From: Stereocaulon alpinum
Lineage: Eukaryota; Ascomycota; Lecanoromycetes; Lecanorales; Stereocaulaceae
Length of the DNA: 64,000 nt
Assembly (NCBI GenBank): GCA_018257865.1
Contig: JAEUBA010000109.1
Span: 21,915 to 85,914, forward strand
Direction of reading: 5' to 3'
Both the position numbers and the translations under genes were made by a program. The notes below the pieces were generated by a model that ran no database searches, was not told the DNA's origin, and saw nothing but the letters and a program-made list of their open reading frames with translations. This document shows positions 34,925 through 45,051 of this stretch, piece after piece (position 1 is the first letter of the stretch; each line of letters opens with the position of its first letter).

Positions 34925-35823
34925 CTAGTCGAACTCGATCCGTTTCCCCTTTAACAAGTACTCTCCAGCAAATCTAAATACAAACCATCCAAGGTAGGCT
35001 CCTGTAACAATCGTTACGGGCCATTTCTGCCATTCTCGATCCCAATCTAATGGGATAGGTACCTAGCGGCCGTTAGCGTTCACTTCCACTCTACGGAGAC
35101 TGCTTCATGAGCCAAAGCATACAGCACCAAGCCAAGCCCCAACTACCGATCCTACCACGCCTCCCCAAACCTCATCGAACGGCAGACACGCTCCAGATAT
35201 TTCTCTCCACATACGTCCGTCGACACCATGCACGTAGAACAAAGGTAATACGCCCAACAGCGATATGTGTGTTGCACAGAGCAAATTATGCCAGAAGTGT
35301 GTAGTCAAAGGGGCACCAAAGAGTATCAAGACGACTGTCAACAGTGGTGCTGAGAGGGACAGAGACAGCAGGAGGGAGAAGATGGCGGGCTAGAGGGCGG
35401 AGACGTGGAACGTTAGCTTGACCGACTTAGACTACCTGCAGGAGGTAGAACGAGGAATACTAAAGGGGAGCTCACGATTATTCTTGAAGCAAGAGTAGCT
35501 GGGGCCTTTGCTGCAGGCTTTGCGAATTGTACCTTCTTCTTCTTCGGCGTTATGGAGGGCGTCGATTGAGTAGAGCTACCCTTTGACGGTGGCAGACAGA
35601 CTACGCAATAAGTTATTTGTAGGTGGGCAAGCGGTGCTATTGACTTTTTGAGGGTGGACACTGGGTCCGCTACGAGGGATGGAAAGCAGAGGTAATAAAG
35701 AGAGAGGATGAGAATTGGGTGAATGTAGTTGTAGATGTGGGCAGTGTCAGTGGGAAGGACGGAGATTGGTTGAGAGATAGGAATGAGCTTTCGAGGCCTC
35801 GCCTCGGTGGCTGTCTCTGTCAT
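34925..35823 (-). CDS. GPI11: GPI-anchor biosynthesis protein, PIG-F/Gpi11
   Basis: Three exons: 35823-35476, 35389-35123 and 35062-34925; introns of 86 and 60 nt, all joins phase 0; 250 residues. The protein is hydrophobic with about six membrane spans. Family marks are [22 protein letters not shown], the [12 protein letters not shown] loop, and the C-terminal [24 protein letters not shown] and [12 protein letters not shown]/Gpi11 partners Gpi7 and Gpi13-type transferases in the ER to add ethanolamine phosphate to GPI precursors. A Lys-rich loop ([11 protein letters not shown]) lies before exon 2. The terminal exon is short (45 codons) and easily missed, but it contains the most conserved part. 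Very confident. Confidence 0.92.
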
Positions 35824-36150
35824 AATGGGCAGAGCATTGTGGCAATCGAGCGATTGCAGAGGAGAGGTTGAAGAGCTTTCACAAAGTTGAGATGGATAGG
35901 GCCGCCGGCGCTAGGCCCACTTGAGACAAAGTCTAGGTCCCCAGGCTCAAAACCCTAAACTATTGCGATCTCTGGAATGTCAACCCCTTCATTAAAGTGG
36001 AAATGGTGGTAACGAGTCCGCCATTTGTGCTCTTCTCCAACCCATAGGTAGATTTTCATATGAAACTTCTTTCTCATGGACGTTCTCTTCACTCCGTAGG
36101 GCGTTCCTGGCCACAAGGCGCTTGAAGACCTTCTACTTGTCAACTCGAGC
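35824..36150. promoter_or_regulatory. Divergent promoter, GPI11 and monooxygenase
   Basis: 327 bp between divergent starts. No gene or clear motif identified. Confidence 0.4.
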
Positions 36151-37275
36151 ATGTCTTCGCCGCCCATAACCATCGTTGGGGCCGGTCTAGCGGGGCTGAC
36201 GCTTGCAAGGTGTCTGAAAGCAAGAGGAGTTTCTACTCAATTGTTGGAGAGAGCTTCTTCCGCCCCGAGATACAACTATGGCATTACATTGCATCAATGG
36301 GCGTATCAGCCCCTGTTGAACGTGTTGAACATGGACGAATCTACGTTCCGATCGAAGGTAGCAATTGATGCGTCTCGAGGCGGCACAGGAGCTCTGTCTA
36401 GGCCGCCAGAAGGGAGCGTCAGCTCTGGTACTTTTCGCTGCCACCGTGGGCGACTGGAAGCAATGCTTCGAGAAGGTCTCGACATCAAATGGGCGCACCC
36501 CGTCGAAAGTGTTGAGGCATCGTCTCAGAATATCAACATTAGCGTTCAGAATAGGGACTTCGTCAATATCAATACAATTGTGGGCACTGACGGTGTTCAC
36601 TCGCAAGTTCGCAAGTCTACGATGCCAAGGATTGAGCCGAAGGTTTTGCCATATGTAGTATTCCACGGCACGAGGAACATGGCCGTCGATGAGTATGATC
36701 ATGTTCTGGCTCCTCATGTGAAAGGCTGCGCCATCATCCAGTCGCGTCATGAGGATGCAATGCTTGAGATAGCTGTCAACGACTACGATGAAATTAGAGT
36801 TCATATTGGCTACACGTACTCACGTTCTGCACACCAGAATGATCCGCTACACAAGCCAGGTCGCCCTATAGCTGGGGCGACAGATATTCCTGAGGACTTT
36901 TTCGTCGAGCTGGATGCACTCAAAGCTTTAGAAGAGCCCTTTGCACAGATCTTTGATGTATCTAAAGTTCGGCATGACAGAATTTTGCATTGGCTGATGC
37001 GCACTTCATTACCTAAGGAGGATGACATCAAGGATCTGACTGCTCGGGGTGTTCTATTGATTGGAGATGCAATCCATGCAATGCCAATTCTTGGTGGGGA
37101 GGGCGGGAATATGGCTATCAAGGACGGTATCATTCTGGCGGAGCATCTCGCCGAACATGGACTCTCTCGTATCAAGTATTTCTATGAAGGAAGATACCCT
37201 ATTTGGAGACAAGCTGTGGAGAATAGTGAGAAGACGCTGTCTGATATGCATAGTCCTGTACAACCATTACTGTGA
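36151..37275 (+). CDS. FAD-dependent monooxygenase
   Basis: Intronless, 374 residues. It starts directly with the dinucleotide-binding fold, PITIVGAGLAGLTLARCLKARG (GXGXXG, ~8-13), followed by the acidic end of strand 2 in QLLERA. The second FAD motif, GVLLIGDAIHAMPILGGEGGN (~305-325), is the GD block of group A flavin hydroxylases of the salicylate/kynurenine type. In between, IVGTDGVHSQVRKSTM is the DG motif that binds NAD(P)H and FAD. These enzymes hydroxylate or epoxidise aromatic and other small molecules. The substrate is unknown. It ends tail-to-tail with the PRO3 gene 197 bp away. No biosynthetic backbone gene is nearby, so a role in general catabolism or detoxification is as likely as one in secondary metabolism. 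Confidence 0.88.
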   Translation: MSSPPITIVGAGLAGLTLARCLKARGVSTQLLERASSAPRYNYGITLHQWAYQPLLNVLNMDESTFRSKVAIDASRGGTGALSRPPEGSVSSGTFRCHRGRLEAMLREGLDIKWAHPVESVEASSQNINISVQNRDFVNINTIVGTDGVHSQVRKSTMPRIEPKVLPYVVFHGTRNMAVDEYDHVLAPHVKGCAIIQSRHEDAMLEIAVNDYDEIRVHIGYTYSRSAHQNDPLHKPGRPIAGATDIPEDFFVELDALKALEEPFAQIFDVSKVRHDRILHWLMRTSLPKEDDIKDLTARGVLLIGDAIHAMPILGGEGGNMAIKDGIILAEHLAEHGLSRIKYFYEGRYPIWRQAVENSEKTLSDMHSPVQPLL

Positions 37276-37472
37276 TGGCGTTCGCGACTCCTAAGCCATC
37301 ATCATTCTCTCTTTTAAAGCGCTCCCTCCCAAGATTGTCTCGATCTTAGCAAGTCCTAGACACGTACTGCGAATGACTACCTAGTGAACACCATGTGCTA
37401 CTGAAGGGGAACCGTCCTCCTAGGCGTGCGGTTGAGCATGGTTCCAGATTGGCTTACTTTCCGGCAAGCCCT

Positions 37473-38534
37473 TCACTTCTTCTTCCCAAGTCCGCCTACT
37501 TTACTCGCAGCCTTCACAACAGCTTCCTGCATCAGCTGCTTCACCCCACCCTCTTCAAGAACCCTCAAACCCGTAGCAGTAGAGCCACCAGGCGTAGCGA
37601 TTTTCTGTGCCACCTCGTCAGCACTCTCACCGCTCACCATCAAGGTAGCTGCACCACGCATGGCCGCCGTTGCCATTTCCAAGGCTTCTGCCCGACTCAT
37701 ACCGAGCTCGACGGCGCCGTTCACAGCTCCTTCTAGTGCCAATGCGAAGAAGGCCGGGCTGGACGCCGTGAGTGTGGCGGCGATGTGGCCTTGGGAAGAG
37801 GGACATAGTTTGACGGTTCCAACGCGTGAGAAAACAGACCAGACTCGATTAAGGACCTCTGGTGGATAGTAGCAATTATCATCTTCGAAGATCAGCGTGA
37901 AGGACTGACGTACTGCAGCTGCTGTATTAGGCGTCACTCTTACTATCTGACAAAAACTACTTTGCCTCTCGTCTATCGAAAGCTCATGGCCATAGATAGC
38001 TATTTCGAGCATTCCAATCGAGACTCCTCCTACCATGCTGACTAGAATCTTGCGTGAAGAGGCACTCTTGCCTAAGAAGACATCCCGCATGCCAGGCTCA
38101 GCGAGGACTTCTTCGTACACACCAGGCTCGACCCCAAGGATTACCATTTCACCTCGGTCAACTCCTTGAACATTCTCATTCGTCAGAATCGTGACGCCTG
38201 CAAAACCGAATTCTTCTGCGGGGAATTGCTCTCTCAATAAATCCGCGCTGTGCTGCTGGTGAACGCAGGCAGTGATCCCCTCTGGGATGACGGGAAACGG
38301 GGTGAATGAGGATTTGACGTTCCTAGATTCGAATACATGAGATGGTGGTGTGAATTTCTCATACGCGTCTGAAAGCGAAGATATGAGACCTGTAAGTACA
38401 GCAGAACCCAGCTTGCCTGAAAGGAAGAAGTCAGCCTGACGAGCCTGAGTCAGCGAGTAGGTTGTAAGTGGACAGTTACCACAGCCGAGGAAAGCAACAT
38501 CTACGTCAACATCTCTTGATTTCCCATAAGACAT
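37473..38534 (-). CDS. PRO3: Pyrroline-5-carboxylate reductase
   Basis: Two exons, 38534-38480 and 38416-37473; 332 residues. The 63-nt intron (GTAACT...TTCAG) interrupts the Rossmann motif, and splicing restores FLGCGKLGSAVLTGL. The NADPH fold is followed by a central block (VMLGVEPG-like, VILGVEPGVYEEVL) and the C-terminal dimerisation region with LTASSPAFFALALEGAVNGAVELGM and ATPGGSTATGL, the strongly conserved substrate loop. The enzyme makes proline from pyrroline-5-carboxylate in the last step of proline synthesis. The intron keeps frame and has no stop, so an unspliced reading looks like a longer protein with a broken nucleotide-binding loop. The ATG at 38534 was used; an upstream in-frame TTG has no merit. 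Confidence 0.92.
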   Translation of the reverse strand: MSYGKSRDVDVDVAFLGCGNCPLTTYSLTQARQADFFLSGKLGSAVLTGLISSLSDAYEKFTPPSHVFESRNVKSSFTPFPVIPEGITACVHQQHSADLLREQFPAEEFGFAGVTILTNENVQGVDRGEMVILGVEPGVYEEVLAEPGMRDVFLGKSASSRKILVSMVGGVSIGMLEIAIYGHELSIDERQSSFCQIVRVTPNTAAAVRQSFTLIFEDDNCYYPPEVLNRVWSVFSRVGTVKLCPSSQGHIAATLTASSPAFFALALEGAVNGAVELGMSRAEALEMATAAMRGAATLMVSGESADEVAQKIATPGGSTATGLRVLEEGGVKQLMQEAVVKAASKVGGLGKKK

Positions 38535-38994
38535 GACTGCTAGGGACAAATATAGTGTAACAGAAGGAGAATGTGGTATCTATGTCAGGCTAGGTAAGGG
38601 ACGCAAGGGGCGGCCGTGGGCACTGGCGTAGGTACGTGTGTCAGAGCGTCCAGTACGTGTTATATTTGCAATGTAGCGTAGACGGAGATACTCTAAGTTT
38701 AGGCCTTCGGACACGCTTATTCAGTGGGCGACAATGCTTTGATTACATTGAAGAAGTTATCCGTCAAGTGGACAGACCCCCTGGGTTGTTGTTTGGCCCT
38801 GAAACGTCTCCTCTTACGGCCGAAAATGAACCCTGGAGCTGACTAAAGCCTAAGCTCCAGGCGGGTAACAAATGAGGGGTTTTTGACGCCTCAGCCGGTG
38901 TATCCTTCCAAGACGTTATCAAACAACACTTACTCCCACATACATATCATTGGTCTAAAGGCTTGCACCGCGAAGACTTGTGGGGAGAGAGGTA
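38535..38994. promoter_or_regulatory. Divergent promoter, PRO3 and aldolase
   Basis: About 460 bp between divergent starts. Nothing further recognised. Confidence 0.4.
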
Positions 38995-39911
38995 ATGGCT
39001 CCTATCGCGGTCTATAATTCAACCACAACCACCTTGAGTGAAGATATGGATCCCACACCCATTCAGGCAATGTCGCACGGGCCGACTATACCCGGCCTAC
39101 CTTCATTCAAGAATCTAGAGGAGAAGAGGCAATGGCAATTAGAACATATGGCGGGCGCGTTTCGAGTCTTTGCTCGCCACGGCTACACAGAGGGAATGTC
39201 AGGGCATATCTCAGTCCGCGATCCTACTGAGACGGACACCTTCTGGATGAATCCTTTAGGTGTACATTTTGGAATGCTCAAAGCATCAGACATGATCCTG
39301 GTCCAACTCAATGGTGTCATCGTCAGAGGATGTAGAAATAGGCCTGTTAATGCTGCAGGCTTCCGGATCCACGCTGCAATACACAAAGCGCGACCTGATG
39401 TACACGCTATATGCCACACCCACTCCACATTCGGTCGGGCTTGGTCAACTTTCGCACGACCCCTAGAGATGATCAATCAAGATGTCTGCAACTTCTACAA
39501 TGCCCAAGGCGTCTACGCTGAATACGGGGGCTTGGCTTTCGGCGAGGAAGAAGGCCGCAGGATAGCTCAGGCTTTAGGGCCGGCGGGTAAGGGGTTGACG
39601 TTGATGAATCATGGGCTTTTAACGGTTGGCAAAACTGTGGATGAGGCAGCGTACTTATTTAGATTGATGGAGAAGAGCTGCGAGGCTCAGCTTCTAGCTG
39701 AGGCTGCTGCTGTTAATGGGCTACAGAAGCAGATTATCAAGGATGAGGAGGCAGCTTACAACTTTAAGATGGCTAGTGAAGCTGTGGGTATCTTGGACGT
39801 TAAGGGTATAATGAAGCGATCGCTGACAATATTTAGGAGAGCTTGTATTGCGAATTCCAGCCCGAATATGAGTATGAACTGTTCCTCACTGGAGGCGCGT
39901 TCAGAGCCTGA
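38995..39911 (+). CDS. Class II aldolase/adducin-domain protein
   Basis: Two exons, 38995-39783 and 39837-39911; 287 residues. The class II aldolase fold shows FARHGYTEGMSGHISVRDP (phosphate/substrate loop), HAICHTHSTFGRAW (the HxH zinc pair), and LMNHGLLTVGKTVDEA (third zinc His and the NHG motif). The 53-nt intron has an unusual donor, GTGGGT; splicing gives MASEAESLYCEFQPEYEYEL, the family C-terminus, whereas reading through yields an unrelated 100-residue tail to 40083. Fungal members of this group are mostly uncharacterised sugar-phosphate or small aldehyde enzymes. The start MAPIAVYN is the first ATG; a GTG five codons upstream is not likely used. Confidence 0.85.
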
Positions 39912-40802
39912 ACTCGAAGACTTCTCACCTGGATCTGACATCACGGAAATCAATACGCCTATCATCGCCCAACATGCAAGGCTGCTGAACATCGACCTAA
40001 AAGCCATACTGCGATGGATGTATCTCACCAGATGCCCTTCCTTGACTCCAAGCCACCACTCTTCAAATTCCGCACAGGATTAATATGGTGAAATTTCCTA
40101 TTATCAACCGGGCCTGGAAGTAGACATATCTGGCTCCATAACGGGTACATGTAAACCTGAAATATCGCACAGCCGCGTAATGCTTTGTGTTCCTCTAGTT
40201 TCGCAAGTCGTCTAGATCTTTCACAATCCTCTTCCAACGAGCTGGGCAGCACGACTTGCCAGATGCCCTTGTTATGTTTCAAAGTACAGATCATTGATTC
40301 GGACAGAAACCTGCTATCATGGCAAGTTTGCATGGCGCCGAAATTTATAATGCGTAAGACAGTGTTGTTTTCATGCTCTGGTGAGCATCCAATCACAAAT
40401 TGCGTATAATGATCATTTATGTATTCTTCACTCAATCTTCAGTCAACTAAATAAAAGCAGACCAATAAACTATATGTCTTCGTTGTTAGCACAGGCGTTA
40501 CTGTCGGTTGAGATTTCCTATCCACTTCTGTTGACATCAGTGTCTTTTGTCTTCCAAGAAGGTGAGAGCGACCTGCCAAGTCACAATTATTGCCTTAGCA
40601 GTATACTGTATTCCATTTGTCTAACGTATACTTACTCTCAGAGTCCGCACCCCTGTCGACGATTGCGCGCCATAAACCAATGCGACAAGCTCTAGTTCAA
40701 GGTAGTAACAGCGCGATGATTCCATAGGATCTCATATTGACTTTAGTAGCGTCGACATAACTTTTCAGCAGCCTCTCAGACTGTTAGCATATACCTCTAT
40801 AG
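39912..40802. other. 3' flank and upstream of a broken gene
   Basis: No intact gene. Part of this should hold the lost 5' exon and signal peptide of the SGNH pseudogene, but I could not pin them down. Confidence 0.4.
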
Positions 40803-41592
40803 GCGATTCTTACGCAGCTGGAGACGGATCTTACCGTGTTACTCCCGCCGATCTTAGCTCAATCTGCCGTCGAACAGAGAGCTCCCATGCCTATCAATTT
40901 TACCAGGCTTTTGGGTCACAACTCAGCGACCTCAATTGCTCAGCCTGTTCTGGCGCAAATACTACTATTACCGCAGAACAGGTCAGTCTTCCCGATACGT
41001 CTAGTGGCTACAGCTTCGGCGCTCCCGATCTCGTGAGCATTATGGTTGGTGAAGACAACAATTATATCTTTGACAATACAATTCTTGCATGTGTTGTTGC
41101 CCTCGCATCTCACCAGCTGACCGATCCCTTGTATCTTCGGCAGTGCGATGACTCCCTCGCAACAGTCAACGAGACCATCGCCGCGATATTCTCTGACCTA
41201 GCGACGGTGTACCAGGACGCCAAATCGCATAATTCATTGCCCAACCAAGCCCGGTCAGTCTTCGTGCTAGGCTATGCCCAATTTGAAATACTGAAGCGCC
41301 CCAGTCGAATTGCCCTCCATCAACGTTGCTTCCCACACCCCCTGTGGTAATTACGCAGCAGATCAATAGCCTAGTCCTGTCACTAAATGCTCAGATTCAG
41401 GCTGCGGTGAACATGTTGAGCGTACGCTACATCGATGTTGACGGTGGCTTCAACGGCCACAGAATATGCGACAGTGAAATGTACTTTCAGGCTAATTTGG
41501 AGTTTTGAAACAGAAATGCACCCTTTCATCCTCCTGCGGCGGGTCATAAGAGTATGACGCTGGATTTTGCAGCGGCCGCAGGGTTTACGTAG
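40803..41592 (+). pseudogene. Broken SGNH/GDSL hydrolase gene
   Basis: One frame from a splice acceptor (CTATAG|GC) reads GDSYAAGDGSYRV (block I with the nucleophile Ser) and CRRTESSHAYQ, and runs on to LGYAQF near 41,285. There the frame is lost by one base and resumes as PPVVITQQINSLVLSLNAQI and VDGGFNGHRICDSE. A TGA at 41506-41508 cuts the frame; beyond it NRNAPFHPPAAGHKSM, the block with the catalytic His, follows in frame to a stop at 41592. Block III, usually GGND, reads VGEDN, so the oxyanion-hole Asn is changed. Two lesions and a changed active site argue for a pseudogene. The family is secreted fungal esterases or lipases. No intact first exon with signal peptide was found. Confidence 0.7.
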
Positions 41593-43389
41593 CAATACTT
41601 GGTAAGTTTGGGTTGGGCTGATGGTCGAGCTGTATGTCCAAAAATGGAAGGGGTGCTAAGTGCTGATGGCTCGAACTCAGAAGTCCCGTGTCATGTGAAT
41701 ACATCTCTAGCCAAAGATGCTCATATTGGACGCACGAGGAGCAGCTGCTCAACGACAACCTCGTACGCCAGAAGCGGACAGGAATCACTTTGCGTTAGCG
41801 CCGACTTCTGCCTCAGGGTCTTATTCGAAGCTAGACATTGGTATGCAAGCCCTGGCTTAGGCATTAGAATCCTTTAGGACTCGCCATTCACTGCATCACT
41901 CAAAGTCCAAGGTCTAACCATCTTGGACATGCACAAGGTTGACAGTATAGCGTATGTATATCCATCTCAGCTACCGTCGATGCATTCAAGTTAGGCATCT
42001 TATTTCGGGCAGCATTTGGCGTCAGACAAGAGTTCTTTCAATCTCTACCTGATCCATAGTCTAATCGATCGCCTCTCCAAGACCTGGCGACAAAAGCTAA
42101 TGAGCAATTAGGTTCTCTGCCAAACCGATCGCCTGGTCGATAGCTTCTTCATAGCCTCAAAACTAGCGCGGAAATACGCTGAGGACCTCCATTTGCAATA
42201 ACAATGTTCCACTCAGGTCATGTGAACGAAGAGCGGAACCAGATCACTCATCTATACCTTTCATGCGCAACTCTTGGCGAGCATTCCGACATTTACTATC
42301 TCGACACCACTGTTCGCAGCTTGCTTCTGTGCAGCACCGGTGACGTCCGTCGTACTGCCGGGCTTCATGCCTACCAGTTTCCATTACGTCTGACAACCAC
42401 GGAAATCCCCGAGTCTCGACCCTTGACATTGGAGTCGAGATGTAATCCACGTGGCGAATTCTCCGACCATACGGATGCAGAAGTCAAGGGCTGAATGTGG
42501 ACAGTCAGAGATACGCCATTTGGAATAGTCGTGGAGACTTATTTGGTCCCGTACACCCGGCTTGGAAAGGGGTTTTAGAGTAAGATCATATGTAATGGGG
42601 GAATTGTCACCTCTATACGATTGGTGGCATGTTCCAAGACTTTCCTGTCCGCAGGGGGCATTCCGCGCCAACGCTATCCTTAGCGGTTAGATCCGACCCG
42701 TGGTCCGTGGATCTTTACACTCTCTCCCTAGAAGGACCCTGGATCTTCAGGGGGTGGAAGGCTTAAAATTCTTCTTTGCGCATGGCCTCAAAGCTTAACC
42801 ATCAAGCTTATTAATACGTAATATCCACACCATGGTGTTTGCAGCATTCCTCAGCTCTGTCTTCCCTTGCAAAGGCACGAGCAATAGGGAATAAGGAACA
42901 AGCGACTTCTGACGTACAGTGATCAATCTCCTATAACATGTCCAATTGCTTGACCGTTCTCGTCATTGATTGTTTCGCTAAATTCAAAATGCTGGCTAGC
43001 CGTTCTTGTTCCCAAACTCAATCATGCCAAAATGCCAAGATCCAATATAGACTCGATTTGGAAATGAAGCTGGCTTCCGGGCCTGGCTATACAGATCTAG
43101 ATGGTTTTGATAGCGGTACCATCATGGCGCCGTGGCTTTCCATAGAGGATTGTTCGTTACTTAGATCCTCGATCTATGGGCTGGTCTTGTGGAAGCCTTT
43201 GAAGCATCTTGTCTAGACGCTTGAGACGCTTTGCCAAGGTAATCACTTGAAAAGGCTCTGTCTATATCAGCATCGACCTCTGCCTGTCTTTCTGTCTTTA
43301 TCATCTTGGATCAGTCACTCTTTTCACATTCTTTCTTCTACATTGCCTCTCTTTAGGGCTATCCACATTCGTTTACAGCAGCATCAACG
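41593..43389. other. Gene-free stretch
   Basis: Short open frames on both strands have no family content, and composition is ordinary. The last 200 bases before 43390 are pyrimidine-rich with CTTT/TCTT runs, as in a strong fungal promoter/5' UTR. Confidence 0.4.
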
Positions 43390-45051
43390 ATGCATCTCCC
43401 TACGCTCCTTCCCGCTTTCCTCCTCCTCCTCGCATCAGCCGATGCCTCCGCCGTCTTCCCACGCAAAGGTGGGAAAGACGGAGGTGATGGAGGTGACGGA
43501 AAAGGCCGAGACCAAGGTGAAGGCAAAAGCCGAGGCCCAGGAGGCCCCCCGAGCGAGTACTGCCCATCAGTCTCCTCCGACTGCTACCGTACCGTCTCCT
43601 CCCACCGCCGCAGGAACAGCGGCTTCTGCGGTGACTATAGGTCGAAGAAGGGTCGTGATATGCCCGATGATATGAGAGACTATTCCCAGGATGATGTGAA
43701 CAACGCATGCGACTGCAGCCAGGGCCCTGCCCCTCAATGCAGGTCCGTTTCGGTCAGCTGTCACGACGATGTGAGGACCCATCGCGATGGAGATAATGGT
43801 TTCTGCCGCCTTTTCAATTCACCTCAATCGTGTGACCTACCAGACGACTTACGCAGGCACTCACGTTCAGACGTGAGCAGCGCCTGCTATTGCCTCGAGC
43901 CTGCTCCGAGCCAGTCACCCCCAAACAATGGTCCTTCCGAGAATCCTTCCCCCCAGTGCCCATCTTCGTCAAACGATTGTTACAATGAAGTCAAGTCTCG
44001 TCGTGAGAAAGCCGATAGCTTCTGTGGCAGATGCAGAGACAAGGACTCCTGTGACAAACCCTCGGATATGTCTAGATATTCGCGCGGAGACATGAGCAAC
44101 GCTTGTGATTGCTTGGAACCTGGCAGGAACAACCCTTCCCCCCAGTGCCCATCTTCGTCAAATGACTGTTACAATGAAGTCAAGTCTCGTCGTGAGAAAG
44201 ACGATGGCTTTTGCGGCAGGTGCAGAGACAAGGACTCCTGTGACAAGCCTTCGGACATGTCTAGATATTCGCGCGGAGACATGAGCAACGCTTGCAACTG
44301 CTTAGAACCCGGCAGGAATAACCCATCTCCCCAATGCCCTGCTACCTATGACAACTGCTACCGCGATGTCAAATCACGCCGCGACAGGGATAGCGAGTTC
44401 TGCAGCCGATGCAGAGACAAGAATAACTGTGACAGACCTGATGAACTCTCTATGTACTCGCGAGGAGATATGAGCAAAGCATGTGACTGCCTAGAACCCA
44501 GCAGGAAAAACCCGTCTCCCCAATGCCCCGCCGTTTCGGACAACTGTTACCGCGATGTTAAATCTCGCCGCGATCGGGATAGGGAATACTGTGGCAGATG
44601 CAGGGACAAGGATAACTGTGATAGACCCGACGAGCTATCTAGGTACTCGCGAGACGATTTGAGCAAGGCTTGCAGGTGCATGCCTGCTCCTAACAACGGC
44701 CCTCCCAACAACAACCCTTCATCAACCCAGAGCCAGAGTATGAACCAACAAACCACCACCCGCGGCTCCAACAGCCAGACCACCAACCGTGGTATGTCCG
44801 CCACTCAGACCTCCAACCGTGGCATGTCATCGACCCAGACCTCTGCTCGCATGACCCAGACTCAGACCTCCAACCGCGCCGCGTCTACCCAGACATCCAA
44901 CCGTGCCTCCTCCACCCAGGGCCAGGGTCAGAGCCAGAGCCGCAGCTCCTCCATGCAGACCTCGACCCGCAACTCGAGCCCCAGCACCACTCGCAGCGGC
45001 CAAAGCCAAAGCCCAAGCTCGACCCGCCAAGCTACAACTACACATTATTAA
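43390..45051 (+). CDS. Secreted protein with six 52-residue cysteine modules
   Basis: Intronless, 553 residues. The signal peptide is ~1-21 (LPAFLLLLASADASA). A Gly/Lys/Asp-rich spacer follows to ~57. Six modules of exactly 52 residues start at Cys 58, 117, 190, 253, 316 and 379. Conserved Cys are at module positions 1, 8, 23, 50 and 52; position 32 is Cys in modules 2-6 and position 26 in modules 3-6, giving 5, 6, 7, 7, 7 and 7 Cys. The core reads C-x6-CYxxVxSRR...FC...CDxPxxxxxYSRxDxSxAC-x-C. Modules 3-6 repeat every 189 bp, with linkers such as LEPGRNNPSPQ. The tail (~431-553) is Ser/Thr/Gln/Asn-rich with TQTSNR repeats, likely O-glycosylated, and has no GPI signal. I do not recognise the module; function is unknown. 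Binding of wall polymer or extracellular ligand is a guess. Confidence 0.8.
   Translation: MHLPTLLPAFLLLLASADASAVFPRKGGKDGGDGGDGKGRDQGEGKSRGPGGPPSEYCPSVSSDCYRTVSSHRRRNSGFCGDYRSKKGRDMPDDMRDYSQDDVNNACDCSQGPAPQCRSVSVSCHDDVRTHRDGDNGFCRLFNSPQSCDLPDDLRRHSRSDVSSACYCLEPAPSQSPPNNGPSENPSPQCPSSSNDCYNEVKSRREKADSFCGRCRDKDSCDKPSDMSRYSRGDMSNACDCLEPGRNNPSPQCPSSSNDCYNEVKSRREKDDGFCGRCRDKDSCDKPSDMSRYSRGDMSNACNCLEPGRNNPSPQCPATYDNCYRDVKSRRDRDSEFCSRCRDKNNCDRPDELSMYSRGDMSKACDCLEPSRKNPSPQCPAVSDNCYRDVKSRRDRDREYCGRCRDKDNCDRPDELSRYSRDDLSKACRCMPAPNNGPPNNNPSSTQSQSMNQQTTTRGSNSQTTNRGMSATQTSNRGMSSTQTSARMTQTQTSNRAASTQTSNRASSTQGQGQSQSRSSSMQTSTRNSSPSTTRSGQSQSPSSTRQATTTHY

Noticed and set aside
36151..39911. Monooxygenase, reductase and aldolase as a biosynthetic gene cluster
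   Set aside because: No polyketide synthase, peptide synthetase, terpene cyclase or pathway regulator is nearby, and PRO3 is a housekeeping gene.
39784..40083. Longer C-terminus of the aldolase by reading through the intron
   Set aside because: The read-through tail is unlike the family, whereas splicing restores ESLYCEFQPEYEYEL.
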